Notes under the pieces: generated by a model
What the model was told of the DNA's origin: nothing
Seen by the model: the letters and a program-made list of their open reading frames with translations, nothing else
Database searches by the model: none
Shown here: one piece after another, positions 14,974-23,950 of the stretch
Position numbering within the stretch: position 1 is the stretch's first letter
Layout of the letters: the number at the start of each line of letters is the position of its first letter
Assembly (NCBI RefSeq): GCF_000215085.1
Contig: NC_015589.1
Coordinates: forward strand, 3,856,120 to 3,920,119
Source: Desulforamulus ruminis DSM 2154
GTDB taxonomy: Bacteria; Bacillota; Desulfotomaculia; Desulfotomaculales; Desulfotomaculaceae
Length of the DNA stretch: 64,000 nt
Direction of reading: 5' to 3'
Position numbers and translations under genes: made by a program

Positions 14974-15873
14974 ATGACGGTTGAAATTATCGGTGTCCCC
15001 CTGGATCTGGGAGCAAACCGGCGGGGAACAGACATGGGGCCCAGTGCTGTTCGCTATGCCGGACTGTGCCAGGCACTGGTTAAAATGGGGCTCCAGGTGG
15101 TTGACAGCGGAAATATCGACGTTCCGGTTCACGAAAGTATCAAGATGGCCAATCCCGATACCATCTTTTTAGATGAAATTCTAACGGTGTGCAGAACATT
15201 AGCCAATCAGGTCCAGGCTATTTTAGACCGGGGCGACTTTCCCCTGGTGCTGGGCGGGGATCACAGCATTGCCATGGGGACCCTGGCCGGTATACGAAAA
15301 TCCGTGCCTGACATTGGGTTAATCTGGTTTGACGCTCACGGTGACTTTAACACCTTTGAAACCAGCCGGACAGGAAATATTCATGGCATGCCCCTGGCTG
15401 TGGCCACCGGCCGGGGCCACGCAAAATTAGTTCAACTAGGAGGCCTCTCCCCCTTTGTGCAGGAGGATAAAACGGTATTAATCGGTGTCCGGGACCTTGA
15501 TTATCATGAAAAGATCTCGCTGAAAAATTCCAGGGTCAAAGTTTATAGTATGAAAAAAATTGATGAACTGGGCATGGCCCGGGTGGTAAAAGAAGCCATT
15601 GCCATTGCCGGACAGGGGGGAAGCGGTCTTCATGTGAGTTTCGACATGGATGTGGTGGACCCTTCGATCGCCTCCGGAGTGGGTACGCCGGTTCCCGGAG
15701 GGATCAGTTACCGGGAGGCCCATCTGGCTTTAGAATTAATTGCCGAGACGAAAATGCTCCGATCCCTGGAAATCTGCGAAGTCAATCCCATCGAGGACCG
15801 GGGGGGCAATCACACGGCCAGCCTGGCGGTGGAGCTGGTTACCTCGGCCTTGGGCAAACGAATTTTTGAATGA
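14974..15873 (+). CDS. rocF: Arginase
   Basis: A 299-residue manganese enzyme that hydrolyses arginine to ornithine and urea. All metal-binding motifs are intact: GGDHS (94-98), DAHGD (120-124), GNIHGMPLA (135-143) and SFDMDVVDP (222-230, Asp224, Asp226). The length and GNIHGMP signature fit arginase better than agmatinase or formiminoglutamase. The start is the ATG with GAGGTGG 6 bp upstream; the longer open frame starts 23 codons earlier. The gene stands alone and is convergent with the PilZ gene, 4 bp apart. Confidence 0.9.
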   Translation: MTVEIIGVPLDLGANRRGTDMGPSAVRYAGLCQALVKMGLQVVDSGNIDVPVHESIKMANPDTIFLDEILTVCRTLANQVQAILDRGDFPLVLGGDHSIAMGTLAGIRKSVPDIGLIWFDAHGDFNTFETSRTGNIHGMPLAVATGRGHAKLVQLGGLSPFVQEDKTVLIGVRDLDYHEKISLKNSRVKVYSMKKIDELGMARVVKEAIAIAGQGGSGLHVSFDMDVVDPSIASGVGTPVPGGISYREAHLALELIAETKMLRSLEICEVNPIEDRGGNHTASLAVELVTSALGKRIFE

Positions 15874-15877
15874 GCCC

Positions 15878-16591
15878 TTACCTTTTCCACTTGGAGGTTA
15901 GGGTTGGATAAAGATTTTCAGGCTGCTTTTTGCTTTTTAAAGCTTGCTGTGAGCTAAAAATATCGCCGCCTTTCATGGTGGGGTCCGAATATTTGCTGGC
16001 TAACTCGTCAATTTCTTCAACCACTGCTGCGGGTAAATTCATAAACTGAAATCCGGCGAAAGAAATGTTATTGCGCACCTCTTGCCAGGATAAGCGTACA
16101 GGTATTTTTCTTTTTAGGAAATCCAAAATAACATATAGGGGTTCCGAGGAGGGTTTCTGCAGCAGGCTTTCCAGATCCGGAACCAGATAAACCATCATGC
16201 CCTCTGCGGTAAAGTTGACCAGGGAAGTCTGCACGGCCTGCCCGTCCCTTTCAAAACGCACATTGGCCGAGTAGTTGGATCTTACAAACCGGGCTTCTTC
16301 CGTCCGGGTAAATTCATTGGGAATGGCCAGGGCATAAAAATCCTTGAACTGTTCCCCCAGAGCCACAATTCGGGTACTGGCAGTGTAATAACCTTGCAGC
16401 AGGGAAACACTTACGGTTACCTTTTGGCCAACACGCAGCATTAAAACCTGGCTGCCTTCCCGGGGCAGTTTAATCCAAAAATTACCCCCCTCCACCTCTG
16501 AAACGGTCGTCGCAAAAGAAGGCTGATCCGTTGTACGAATGATCACTTCCTGCTTAACAACAATTAATTTTTCCCCCGGAATAATATCCAT
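15878..16591 (-). CDS. YcgR-like PilZ-domain c-di-GMP receptor
   Basis: A 237-residue protein with an N-terminal YcgR-type beta domain (residues 1 to 100) and a C-terminal PilZ domain. The arginine motif lies in RTEEARFVRSNYSANVRF (about 95 to 112) and the second motif is NFTAEGMMV, with Thr in place of the usual Ser of D/NxSxxG. It probably binds c-di-GMP and acts as a flagellar brake or on surface adhesion. A large GGDEF/EAL protein is encoded 1.3 kb away. The ribosome site AAAGGAG lies 14 bp before the ATG. Confidence 0.8.
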   Translation of the reverse strand: MDIIPGEKLIVVKQEVIIRTTDQPSFATTVSEVEGGNFWIKLPREGSQVLMLRVGQKVTVSVSLLQGYYTASTRIVALGEQFKDFYALAIPNEFTRTEEARFVRSNYSANVRFERDGQAVQTSLVNFTAEGMMVYLVPDLESLLQKPSSEPLYVILDFLKRKIPVRLSWQEVRNNISFAGFQFMNLPAAVVEEIDELASKYSDPTMKGGDIFSSQQALKSKKQPENLYPTLTSKWKR

Positions 16592-16776
16592 TATCTAAAA
16601 ACAACTCCTTTATCATTACTTTCTTTTCATGCTCTAAATTTATGTAATTAAAGCAGCCGTTATTAACATGCTGAAACTCTCTTCTTTACTATAATTTTCG
16701 GCTGACAGGTTCATATCTTCACCTTTCCGTTAAGAAATCCAGATTTTTCCTTACCATTGCTGTCCAAAGGATCCAT

Positions 16777-16815
16777 AAAAGGAAATCGCCCTCTTAAGAC
16801 TTGGGGGGCGATTCC
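16777..16815 (-). terminator. Terminator of msrA-msrB operon
   Basis: GGAATCGCCC and GGGCGATTTCC pair when read leftward and are followed by TTTTATGG, 6 bp beyond the msrB stop. Confidence 0.7.
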
Positions 16816-16820
16816 GATTT

Positions 16821-17258
16821 TTATTCCTTTTTCTCAAATAGCCGCAGGTATGCTCCGTAGCCTTCCTTTGCCAGATCCTCCTTGGGAATGAACCGCAGGG
16901 AGGCGGAATTAATACAGTAGCGCAGGCCGGTAGGCGCCGGTCCATCGGTAAAGACATGGCCTAGGTGTGAATCCGCCTCTTTACTGCGAACTTCCGTGCG
17001 AACCATAAAGTGACTGGTATCCTTTTTCTCCCGGATGCCTTCGGCATGGAGGGGCTTGCTAAAGCTAGGCCACCCGCAGCCGGAATCAAACTTGTCCAGG
17101 GAGCTGAACAGGGCTTCCCCGGATACGACGTCCACATAAATTCCTTCCCGGTGATTGTCCCAGTATTCATTTTGAAAGGGCGGCTCCGTGGCGTTCTTTT
17201 GCGTAACCTCGTACTGCCGCCGGGTTAATTTCTCTTTCAGCGACTCTTTATTTGGCAT
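16821..17258 (-). CDS. msrB: Peptide-methionine (R)-S-oxide reductase
   Basis: A 145-residue MsrB, which reduces the R-epimer of methionine sulfoxide in proteins. It has the SelR motifs [27 protein letters not shown] and [13 protein letters not shown], the last with the catalytic Cys. The zinc CxxC pairs of some MsrBs are absent, as in many Firmicute members. Its start overlaps the msrA end by 22 bp, so the two are coupled. Role: repair of oxidised proteins. Confidence 0.95.
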   Translation of the reverse strand: MPNKESLKEKLTRRQYEVTQKNATEPPFQNEYWDNHREGIYVDVVSGEALFSSLDKFDSGCGWPSFSKPLHAEGIREKKDTSHFMVRTEVRSKEADSHLGHVFTDGPAPTGLRYCINSASLRFIPKEDLAKEGYGAYLRLFEKKE

Positions 17259-17794
17259 AATTCTTTACCCCAGTACTTGTTAATAAAAGCGTCCCTGCCG
17301 GAAGCCTGCCGGTACATGTTGTAATGGAGCGGATTCCGGGCGTAATATTCCTGATGATAGTCTTCCGCCGGATAAAAGGTTGCGGCCGGAAGAATTCGGG
17401 TTGCAATGGGTTTAGGGAAGCGACCGCTTTCATTTAATGCTTTTTTGGACGCTTCGGCGATTCTTTTCTGCTCATCATTATGGTAAAAAATAGCCGTTTG
17501 GTAGGAGGATCCCCGGTCAAAAAACTGCCCCTCCTCATCCGTAGGGTCAATTTGCTGCCAAAATATATCAAGCAATTTGGCAAAGGAAGCCTCTGCGGGA
17601 TTAAAAGTAATTTGTACTGCTTCCAAATGGCCCGTCCGGTGCGTACAAACCTCTTCATAGGTTGGATTTTCTTTATGTCCTCCGGTATAACCGGATACCA
17701 CCCGGATGACTCCGGCGGTCTCCTTAAAAGGCTTTTCCATACACCAGAAGCACCCCCCGGCAAAGGTAGCCAATTCAGTACGTTCCTCCGTCAT
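17237..17794 (-). CDS. msrA: Peptide-methionine (S)-S-oxide reductase
   Basis: A 185-residue MsrA, which reduces the S-epimer of methionine sulfoxide. The active-site motif [11 protein letters not shown] lies near residue 13, and [42 protein letters not shown] and AEDYHQEYY are conserved. The start is the ATG with AGAGGTGATTG upstream; the open frame extends 23 codons further. It is the first gene of the msrA-msrB pair. Confidence 0.95.
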   Translation of the reverse strand: MTEERTELATFAGGCFWCMEKPFKETAGVIRVVSGYTGGHKENPTYEEVCTHRTGHLEAVQITFNPAEASFAKLLDIFWQQIDPTDEEGQFFDRGSSYQTAIFYHNDEQKRIAEASKKALNESGRFPKPIATRILPAATFYPAEDYHQEYYARNPLHYNMYRQASGRDAFINKYWGKELCQIKSR

Positions 17795-17884
17795 ACAATC
17801 ACCTCTTTCAAACATTAAACATAGCATACCAAAAATGCCGGCAAACATACTCCTCAGCAACAAATCAGAGATCCCAGTTAAGGG

Positions 17885-20407
17885 TTAATGATCCTTCAAG
17901 GGCTTTTTACTACCAGGAGCGTCGCCGCACTCTTCCGGCTCCGGCCTGCCCAGATAATACCCCTGGGCGTAATCCACTTTCAGCTCCTGCAGCTTTTTCA
18001 GGTCCTCCTCATTTTCCACAAATTCGGCCACCGTTTTTTTGGACAGGGTCTGCGCCACGGTGTTAATGGCTTGCACCAGGGCGCTGTGAGTATTTTCTTG
18101 GTGTACATTACGAATAAAGGACCCGTCGATTTTAATGTAATCCACCGGCAGAATCTTTAAATAGTAGAAGGAAGAAAAACCAATACCAAAGTCATCCAGA
18201 GAAAACCGGCAGCCAATCTTTCTGAGTTCGCTGATCCAGTTCTCCGCCCGGGACAAATCTTTTACCGCCGCGGTTTCCGTTATTTCAAAGCCGATCCTGG
18301 AGGGATCGATGTTATTCTCCCCAACGGCCTGCTTAATAAATTGCAACAAATCTTCATCACCCAGACTGACCCCGGATAAATTTATAAAAAGCTTCTTATC
18401 CGGGCTCCGCGCCAACACTTTCAGGGAAGACTCAACAACCCAGCGGTCAATCTGAGGCATCAGACCAAAGCGTTCGGCCACCGGAATGAAGCGGTTGGGA
18501 AAAATCAATTCTCCCTCGGTGTCCTTCATCCGCACCAAAACCTCGTAATGGATGATGTGACCGCCTTCAATAGAGACAACCGGCTGGAAATAGAGGACAA
18601 AACGGTTTTCCTTCAAGGCCCCTTTAATGAGGGTTACCATCTGATTGGTTTCTGAAAAATGACTGGTCTCATCTTCCCCGTTCCTCAGGAAGGCAATCCG
18701 ATTTCTGCCGCCCTCTTTGGCCTTATAAAGAGCTGTATCCGCCAGGGCCAGAATCCTGCTGGGCGGCATGTCTCCCTCCACCAAAGTAATACCGATGCTG
18801 AGACTTACATTAAAACACGACCGGTACATTACCAGGCACAGCTCGCTCTCATCGATTACCCGCCGGAGTTTTTCCGCTACCACCATGGCCTCTTCCGCAG
18901 CGGCTCCTTCCAATAACACGGCAAATTCATCCCCGCCCAGGCGGGCTAAAAAGTCCTCTTCCCGCAGGTTGTTGCGGAGAATTCCGGTCAGGGACAGCAG
19001 CAGCCGGTCCCCCGCGTCGTGCCCCAGGGTATCGTTGACCATTTTAAAGTTATCCAGATCAATCAGCAAAAGGGCGCTTTTTCTGCCTCGTTTAGCTCTA
19101 GCCACCGCCCGCTTAAGGGTCTCCTCCAGAAAGAAGCGGTTGGGAATAGAGGTCAGGGAATCGTGGGTGGCTAAATATTCCAGCCGCTTCTCATTCACCT
19201 TCTGCTCGGTAATATCCCGGATGGATTCAATGGCGCCCACCAGTTTTCCCTCATCATTAAACAAGGGAGACGCGGTGGCCCACCAGTAGGTCCCCTCTTC
19301 ATCTCCTCTTTCCGGGAAGAAGATTTCTGCAAAAAGGGTTTTCTCTTTATTCTTGATATAGTTGTATTTCCCCCGGATTTCCGGATAATCGAAAAAAAAC
19401 AAATCAATTAAAATAGGTCTGGCCTCATTATAAAAGGCTTTGGCATAGGCATAATCCCCTTTGCCGATAATCTCCTCTTTGCCAACCCCCGACATCTCCT
19501 CCACCGCTCTGTTCCAGGCAATCACCCTTCTGTCCTGGTCAATAACAAAAGTGGCGTCGGGCAAAAATTCAATGATATTTAGCAATTGTTGATGAGCTGA
19601 GCGTAATTTTTCTTCGGAACGCTTGCGCTCCTTGCGCATTCTCTCAATGGCCTTGGCAATATAACCAATCTCATCCTGTGCCTTCACCACAATTTTAGTA
19701 TCCAGATCTCCCCGGGCCAGCCGATTTGCCGAATGGACCAGTTCCCGCACCGGCCGCACCAGGGATTTGGTTAATACCCAAACCACACTGACAATCATCA
19801 GCAAGTTGAGATAAAAGGTGGCGCCAACATTCCACAGGCAGTTTCTAAACAGGCTATCCACATATTGCTTGTTGGCTCCCATATAGAAAATGCCGATGTT
19901 TTTTCCGGCAGAATCTTTAATGGGTTTATAGGCGGTCTGGTATTTAATTCCCACTACCTCCGCTTCCCCCCAATATTCCCGTCCCTCTCCGAGAACAACC
20001 TGGGCTACTTCCTTCGACACCTTAGTCCCGATGGCCCGGCTGCCGTCTCTCATTATATTGGTGGCAATACGGACATCTCCCTGAAAAACAGTACAGGTGT
20101 TGCCGGTCATGCGGCCAATTTTATCCACAATTAAATTATTATTGTTCATGCAGACATTCCCCTTGCAAAGCTTGCCGTTCTCCAGCATCCAGTCCCCGGG
20201 ATAATGGGCATCCAGAAGGGCCTCTCCCATCTGCAGATCCCCCTTTACCTTTTCCAAAGCGGCCTGGGTGGCGTTGATATGCACCTGCCTGGTTATCCAG
20301 AGGATTGTGGCAATGTGAAAAATGATGACCACCAGAATAACAAGGGTTATTCTCCAACGAATGGTATGAAAATCAAACAGGTTAACCTTTTGTCTGATTT
20401 TTCCCAT
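17885..20407 (-). CDS. Membrane GGDEF/EAL protein with HAMP and PAS
   Basis: An 840-residue c-di-GMP turnover protein. Order: transmembrane helix (about 18-38), extracellular single-Cache-like sensor (39-190, with CKGNVCMNNN and TNIMRDGSRAIGTKVS), second transmembrane helix (195-217), HAMP (to about 268), PAS (275-395), GGDEF (405-570) and EAL (590-830). The GGDEF site ARLGGDEF is intact, and REED five residues upstream forms a c-di-GMP inhibitory site. The EAL motif is EVL (YEVLVRM) with conserved DDFGIGFSS and KIDGSFI, so phosphodiesterase activity is likely. The sensor resembles those that bind small acids such as citrate or acetate. Confidence 0.9.
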   Translation of the reverse strand: MGKIRQKVNLFDFHTIRWRITLVILVVIIFHIATILWITRQVHINATQAALEKVKGDLQMGEALLDAHYPGDWMLENGKLCKGNVCMNNNNLIVDKIGRMTGNTCTVFQGDVRIATNIMRDGSRAIGTKVSKEVAQVVLGEGREYWGEAEVVGIKYQTAYKPIKDSAGKNIGIFYMGANKQYVDSLFRNCLWNVGATFYLNLLMIVSVVWVLTKSLVRPVRELVHSANRLARGDLDTKIVVKAQDEIGYIAKAIERMRKERKRSEEKLRSAHQQLLNIIEFLPDATFVIDQDRRVIAWNRAVEEMSGVGKEEIIGKGDYAYAKAFYNEARPILIDLFFFDYPEIRGKYNYIKNKEKTLFAEIFFPERGDEEGTYWWATASPLFNDEGKLVGAIESIRDITEQKVNEKRLEYLATHDSLTSIPNRFFLEETLKRAVARAKRGRKSALLLIDLDNFKMVNDTLGHDAGDRLLLSLTGILRNNLREEDFLARLGGDEFAVLLEGAAAEEAMVVAEKLRRVIDESELCLVMYRSCFNVSLSIGITLVEGDMPPSRILALADTALYKAKEGGRNRIAFLRNGEDETSHFSETNQMVTLIKGALKENRFVLYFQPVVSIEGGHIIHYEVLVRMKDTEGELIFPNRFIPVAERFGLMPQIDRWVVESSLKVLARSPDKKLFINLSGVSLGDEDLLQFIKQAVGENNIDPSRIGFEITETAAVKDLSRAENWISELRKIGCRFSLDDFGIGFSSFYYLKILPVDYIKIDGSFIRNVHQENTHSALVQAINTVAQTLSKKTVAEFVENEEDLKKLQELKVDYAQGYYLGRPEPEECGDAPGSKKPLKDH

Positions 20408-20545
20408 GTACCCCAGCTCCCAGTGTAGAGAATCTAAAGGATTGATTTATTCGCGGCTTCCCCATATTCCTTTAATTTTTCTTATAAGAGGGAGCCTTTT
20501 AGTCGACAAAATCTTTATTATGACGTTTAGAAGAATTCATTTTTC

Positions 20546-20554
20546 TGGTATGAT
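20546..20554 (+). promoter_or_regulatory. Possible extended -10 promoter
   Basis: TGGTATGAT (extended -10) lies 51 bp before the transporter start. The -35 (TTTAGA 17 bp upstream) is weak. Confidence 0.35.
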
Positions 20555-20605
20555 CATTGTAAAATAAATTTCGTATCAAAAATATGTTACTTAGAAGGTG
20601 CGGCC

Positions 20606-21835
20606 ATGTTCCCTTTGTTAAAAGTTCTTGCTATTTTTCTCATCATCATTATTATGCTGCGCAGAAAATTCAGTCTGGGAGTTACCATGCTGGTATCCAC
20701 CAGTGTCCTGGGTTTTCTTTTCGGTCTAGGCTGGCTTCCTTTAATCCGGCAGGTGGGTTTGACGCTGGTTAGTCCGTCCACGGTAGAATTAATTGCCGCA
20801 CTGGTGCTGATTATGATTTTAGAGTCTGTGATGCGGCAGACCTTGATGCTGCGGGCCATGACCGATTCATTATTTAAACTTCCCTGGAACCCCCGGGTAC
20901 TGCTTATTTCTATCCCGGCCATCGTTGGCTTTTTACCCTCCGCAGGGGGCGCCCGTTTTTCCGCTCCCCTGGTGGCTGCGGCCACCTCCGGTTCACCCTA
21001 CCGCTCGGAGGATAAAGTGTTCATTAATTTCTGGTTTCGGCATATCTGGGAATACTCTCTGCCACTCTATCCGGGACTGCTCCTGGCGTCTCATTTTTCA
21101 GGAATTCCCCTGTCAACCATATTGATCTGGCAGTGGCCCTTTACCGTTCTTTGGCTGCTGCTGGGTTATTGGTATGTATTCAGGCGCTATAAAAAAGAAG
21201 ATACTGTTGAAAAAATAAAGGCCGCTAAACCTGACCGGCCCATCCCTCAGGAGGGCGCAAATCCTCTGAAATCCCTTGTTGCCAATACCTGGCCCCTGTG
21301 GGCCACGGTGATGCTGGTGCTTGGCCGGGTCCCCATTGTGCCGGCCTTGAGTGTGGTGCTGGGTTTGTTGATTTTTCAAAAACGTTATTCCCCCAAAGCC
21401 ATTTATCGTACGTTAACCGACCGGCTAACCATACAAATTGTTTTTTTAACCTGGGGCACCATGGCCTTTAAGGATGTATTGGAAGTATCCGGTGCCATTC
21501 CCCAGGTAAGCGGCGCCATCTCATCCCTGGGCATACCGACGGACATCATTATCTTCTTATTGCCTCTGATGATCGGCCTATTGACCGGACTGGTTCAAGC
21601 CTGCATTGGGGTGGCTTTCCCGCTGGTCATGTCCATGATTGAACCTACGGCAGGGTATGTTATGCTGGCCTACGTTTCCGGAGTGGTGGGAGTCATGCTG
21701 TCTCCAGTTCATCTCTGCCTTATTCTAACGGTTGAATATTTTAAAACGGATTTTATGCGCTCCTACAAACCCCTGCTTCTTCCCGGCATGACGGTGGCGG
21801 CGGTTTCACTGGCGGCATTTGAATTATTAAAATAA
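20606..21835 (+). CDS. DUF401-family membrane transporter
   Basis: A 409-residue integral membrane protein with about ten helices. It matches the DUF401 (COG1906) family, a branch of the ion-transporter superfamily: FLPSAGGARFSAPLVAAATSG at about 111-131, a central EDTVEKIKAAKPDRP cytoplasmic loop and a repeat half with LTGLVQACIGVAFPLV. The substrate is unknown; anionic carboxylates are suspected for the wider superfamily. The ribosome site AAGGTG is 7 bp before the ATG. It stands alone, divergent from the GGDEF/EAL gene. Confidence 0.75.
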   Translation: MFPLLKVLAIFLIIIIMLRRKFSLGVTMLVSTSVLGFLFGLGWLPLIRQVGLTLVSPSTVELIAALVLIMILESVMRQTLMLRAMTDSLFKLPWNPRVLLISIPAIVGFLPSAGGARFSAPLVAAATSGSPYRSEDKVFINFWFRHIWEYSLPLYPGLLLASHFSGIPLSTILIWQWPFTVLWLLLGYWYVFRRYKKEDTVEKIKAAKPDRPIPQEGANPLKSLVANTWPLWATVMLVLGRVPIVPALSVVLGLLIFQKRYSPKAIYRTLTDRLTIQIVFLTWGTMAFKDVLEVSGAIPQVSGAISSLGIPTDIIIFLLPLMIGLLTGLVQACIGVAFPLVMSMIEPTAGYVMLAYVSGVVGVMLSPVHLCLILTVEYFKTDFMRSYKPLLLPGMTVAAVSLAAFELLK

Positions 21836-21862
21836 ATTGAAGCATTTTTCCCTTAAAGGAAA

Positions 21863-21901
21863 AGGGGCACCCCTGCATTTTGCAATGTAACGGCTGCCCC
21901 T
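21863..21901 (-). terminator. Terminator between convergent transporter genes
   Basis: AGGGGCA (21863-21869) and TGCCCCT (21895-21901) pair; leftward reading continues TTTTCCTTT. Confidence 0.55.
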
Positions 21902-22007
21902 CATTCATTTATACTGTTACTACACAAGCCTTGGAATTCCTTTAATCCCGCCGGATAATCTTCGCTTCCCTTTACCGCCCCAAACACCGCGCTGAGCGGG
22001 AGGCTGC

Positions 22008-23723
22008 TTAATTCACCGCCGAGCCTCTGCTTTGACTTCCTTTACCGTTGCCTTCCCAAATCTCAGAGGGCGGGGTCAAAATCAGGGCTTCATCATGCCA
22101 GGTGCAGGAAACTTCATCGGTAAGCGCCATGGCAATATTTTTTAAATGTTCACTAATTCTTAAATAGGCATTAATCACATCCATATGAATAAAACTGGTG
22201 TTTTCTGTCTCTGTCGCACCTCTTTGCATGCGGGCAATATGGCTCATGCGTAAACGAAATTCCAGATCAACAATATCTTCCTGCAGAGACTTGGCCTTTT
22301 CCGCCAGCAGGCAGTTATTGGTGGCAAAGGCTGAGTTGACTATATAAAGCAGTTCCACAATTTTATTATGCATGGCAATAATATCTTTATGCCCTTCTGC
22401 AGAGAAATCAACATTGTTGGCATTTTTAGCTTCCGCTTTATATAAAATATTTTTCTCAATAACATCTCCAATGTATTCGTAATCCCTGACAATATGAACC
22501 AGGCCCATGGCTTTATTAAACTCATCCCGGCTTAACTGCTGCCGCAGCAGGTGCGTTAAATATTTATTGGTGGCATTGGACAGAGTATCCACATCCTCTT
22601 CCTTTTGCCGCAGCCTTTCGGCCTGATCAAAATCAAAGTTTCTAAACAAGGCATAAATTCCTTTGGTCATATCCGCCACATGATCGGAGATATGCATAAT
22701 CTCTTTGGTGGCCATACCGATGGCCAGCTCCGGGCTGGGGAACAGGCTTTCATCCAAATACTTCGGCTTAACCCCTTTCTCCGCCTCTTCCTTTTCGGGG
22801 ACAATAAACTCCAGCAGCCGGGCAAATTGAGGTACAAAGGGCAGAAACAAGCAAACCATGGCAATATTGAAAAAAGTGTGGGTATTGGCCACCTGGAAAC
22901 CCGGAGAAGAGAACAGCCGCGCCATGATGGCCGCCAGGTAGTCCACAAAAGGAAAGAACAGCAGCGCAGCGGTCACGTTAAACAACAGGTGCGCGGTGGC
23001 TACCCGCTGGGCTTCCCTGGAGGACCCCAAACTGGATAATACCGCGGTAAAGGAACTCCCTACATTGGCTCCCAAAAGCATGTAAATGGCTAATTCCAGT
23101 CCAATCATATGCTGCATGGCCAACAGCATGATAATCCCGATGGTGGCGGCACTGCTGGCTACCAAAAAAGTGAAAACAGCGGCCACCATCAGGGCTATAA
23201 TTTCATGACCGTTTAAATGGGTCAGTATTTGCACAAATAAAGGATCACTCCTTAAAGGAGCCATAGCCTCAGCCATGATTTTAAGTCCTAAAAAGAGCAA
23301 ACCCAAGCCGATTAAAACATGGCCAAGGCGCTTGTATTTGTTCTTTTTACTATAAAAAATAATCAGCGCCCCTATTCCCACGATGGGCAGGGCGATTTCA
23401 GTCACCTTCAGTGCAATGAGCTGAGCCGTGACGGTGGTACCGATATTGGCTCCGAGAATCACCGCCAGGGCTTGCCTTAGCGTAATAATACAGGCACTGG
23501 TTAAACTGACCAGCACTACCGAAGTGGCTGTGCTGCTTTGAAACAAGATTGTGAGAACAATCCCTAAGCCCATGGCGATGATTCTATTTTTGGTTAAGGT
23601 CGTTAGGGCCTCCCGCAGCTTTTTCCCCGCCACCTTCTGCAGCCCGTCGCTTAACAGGTGCATACCGTATAATAACAGTCCCATTCCTCCGACCATACTT
23701 AAAATTGCTTCTTGCCATACCAT
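22008..23723 (-). CDS. Na/Pi cotransporter family protein with PhoU-like domain
   Basis: A 571-residue protein. Residues 1 to about 310 are the membrane Na/Pi cotransporter part with two inverted repeats carrying the QSS motif (ILFQSSTATSVVLVSLTSA, and SSAATIGIIMLLA). Residues 340 to 540 form a PhoU-like helical domain (EIMHISDHVADMTKGIYALFRNFD). It should move phosphate or another anion with sodium. It is monocistronic with a terminator-like hairpin in its leader. Confidence 0.9.
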   Translation of the reverse strand: MVWQEAILSMVGGMGLLLYGMHLLSDGLQKVAGKKLREALTTLTKNRIIAMGLGIVLTILFQSSTATSVVLVSLTSACIITLRQALAVILGANIGTTVTAQLIALKVTEIALPIVGIGALIIFYSKKNKYKRLGHVLIGLGLLFLGLKIMAEAMAPLRSDPLFVQILTHLNGHEIIALMVAAVFTFLVASSAATIGIIMLLAMQHMIGLELAIYMLLGANVGSSFTAVLSSLGSSREAQRVATAHLLFNVTAALLFFPFVDYLAAIMARLFSSPGFQVANTHTFFNIAMVCLFLPFVPQFARLLEFIVPEKEEAEKGVKPKYLDESLFPSPELAIGMATKEIMHISDHVADMTKGIYALFRNFDFDQAERLRQKEEDVDTLSNATNKYLTHLLRQQLSRDEFNKAMGLVHIVRDYEYIGDVIEKNILYKAEAKNANNVDFSAEGHKDIIAMHNKIVELLYIVNSAFATNNCLLAEKAKSLQEDIVDLEFRLRMSHIARMQRGATETENTSFIHMDVINAYLRISEHLKNIAMALTDEVSCTWHDEALILTPPSEIWEGNGKGSQSRGSAVN

Positions 23724-23775
23724 AGAACCTCACCCCTTAAAACTGCATATTCTTTTTTTCACAAATCAGTTAATT

Positions 23776-23800
23776 AAAAAAAGTAGCCCTGGGTGCTACT
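23776..23800 (-). terminator. Terminator-like hairpin in leader of Na/Pi gene
   Basis: Read leftward, AGTAGC and GCTACT pair around a 7-base loop and run into TTTTTTT, 53 bp before the ATG of the Na/Pi gene. Either an attenuator or a terminator for upstream read-through. Confidence 0.5.
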
Positions 23801-23890
23801 ACGACTACATGAACAAATAAGAAGTTTTGTTAACATAATTTTAATCAATTCTTAACAAAGTGTCAAACCATAGAATGACATTTTTTAAAT

Positions 23891-23921
23891 AAAAAAAGGG
23901 AGCATCTAAATCCCTGCTCCC
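23891..23921 (-). terminator. Terminator of topB
   Basis: GGGAGCA and TGCTCCC pair; leftward reading ends in TTTTTTTATTT, 30 bp after the topB stop. Confidence 0.85.
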
Positions 23922-23950
23922 TTCTTTCCCTGTTCATTGATTCATGCAGG

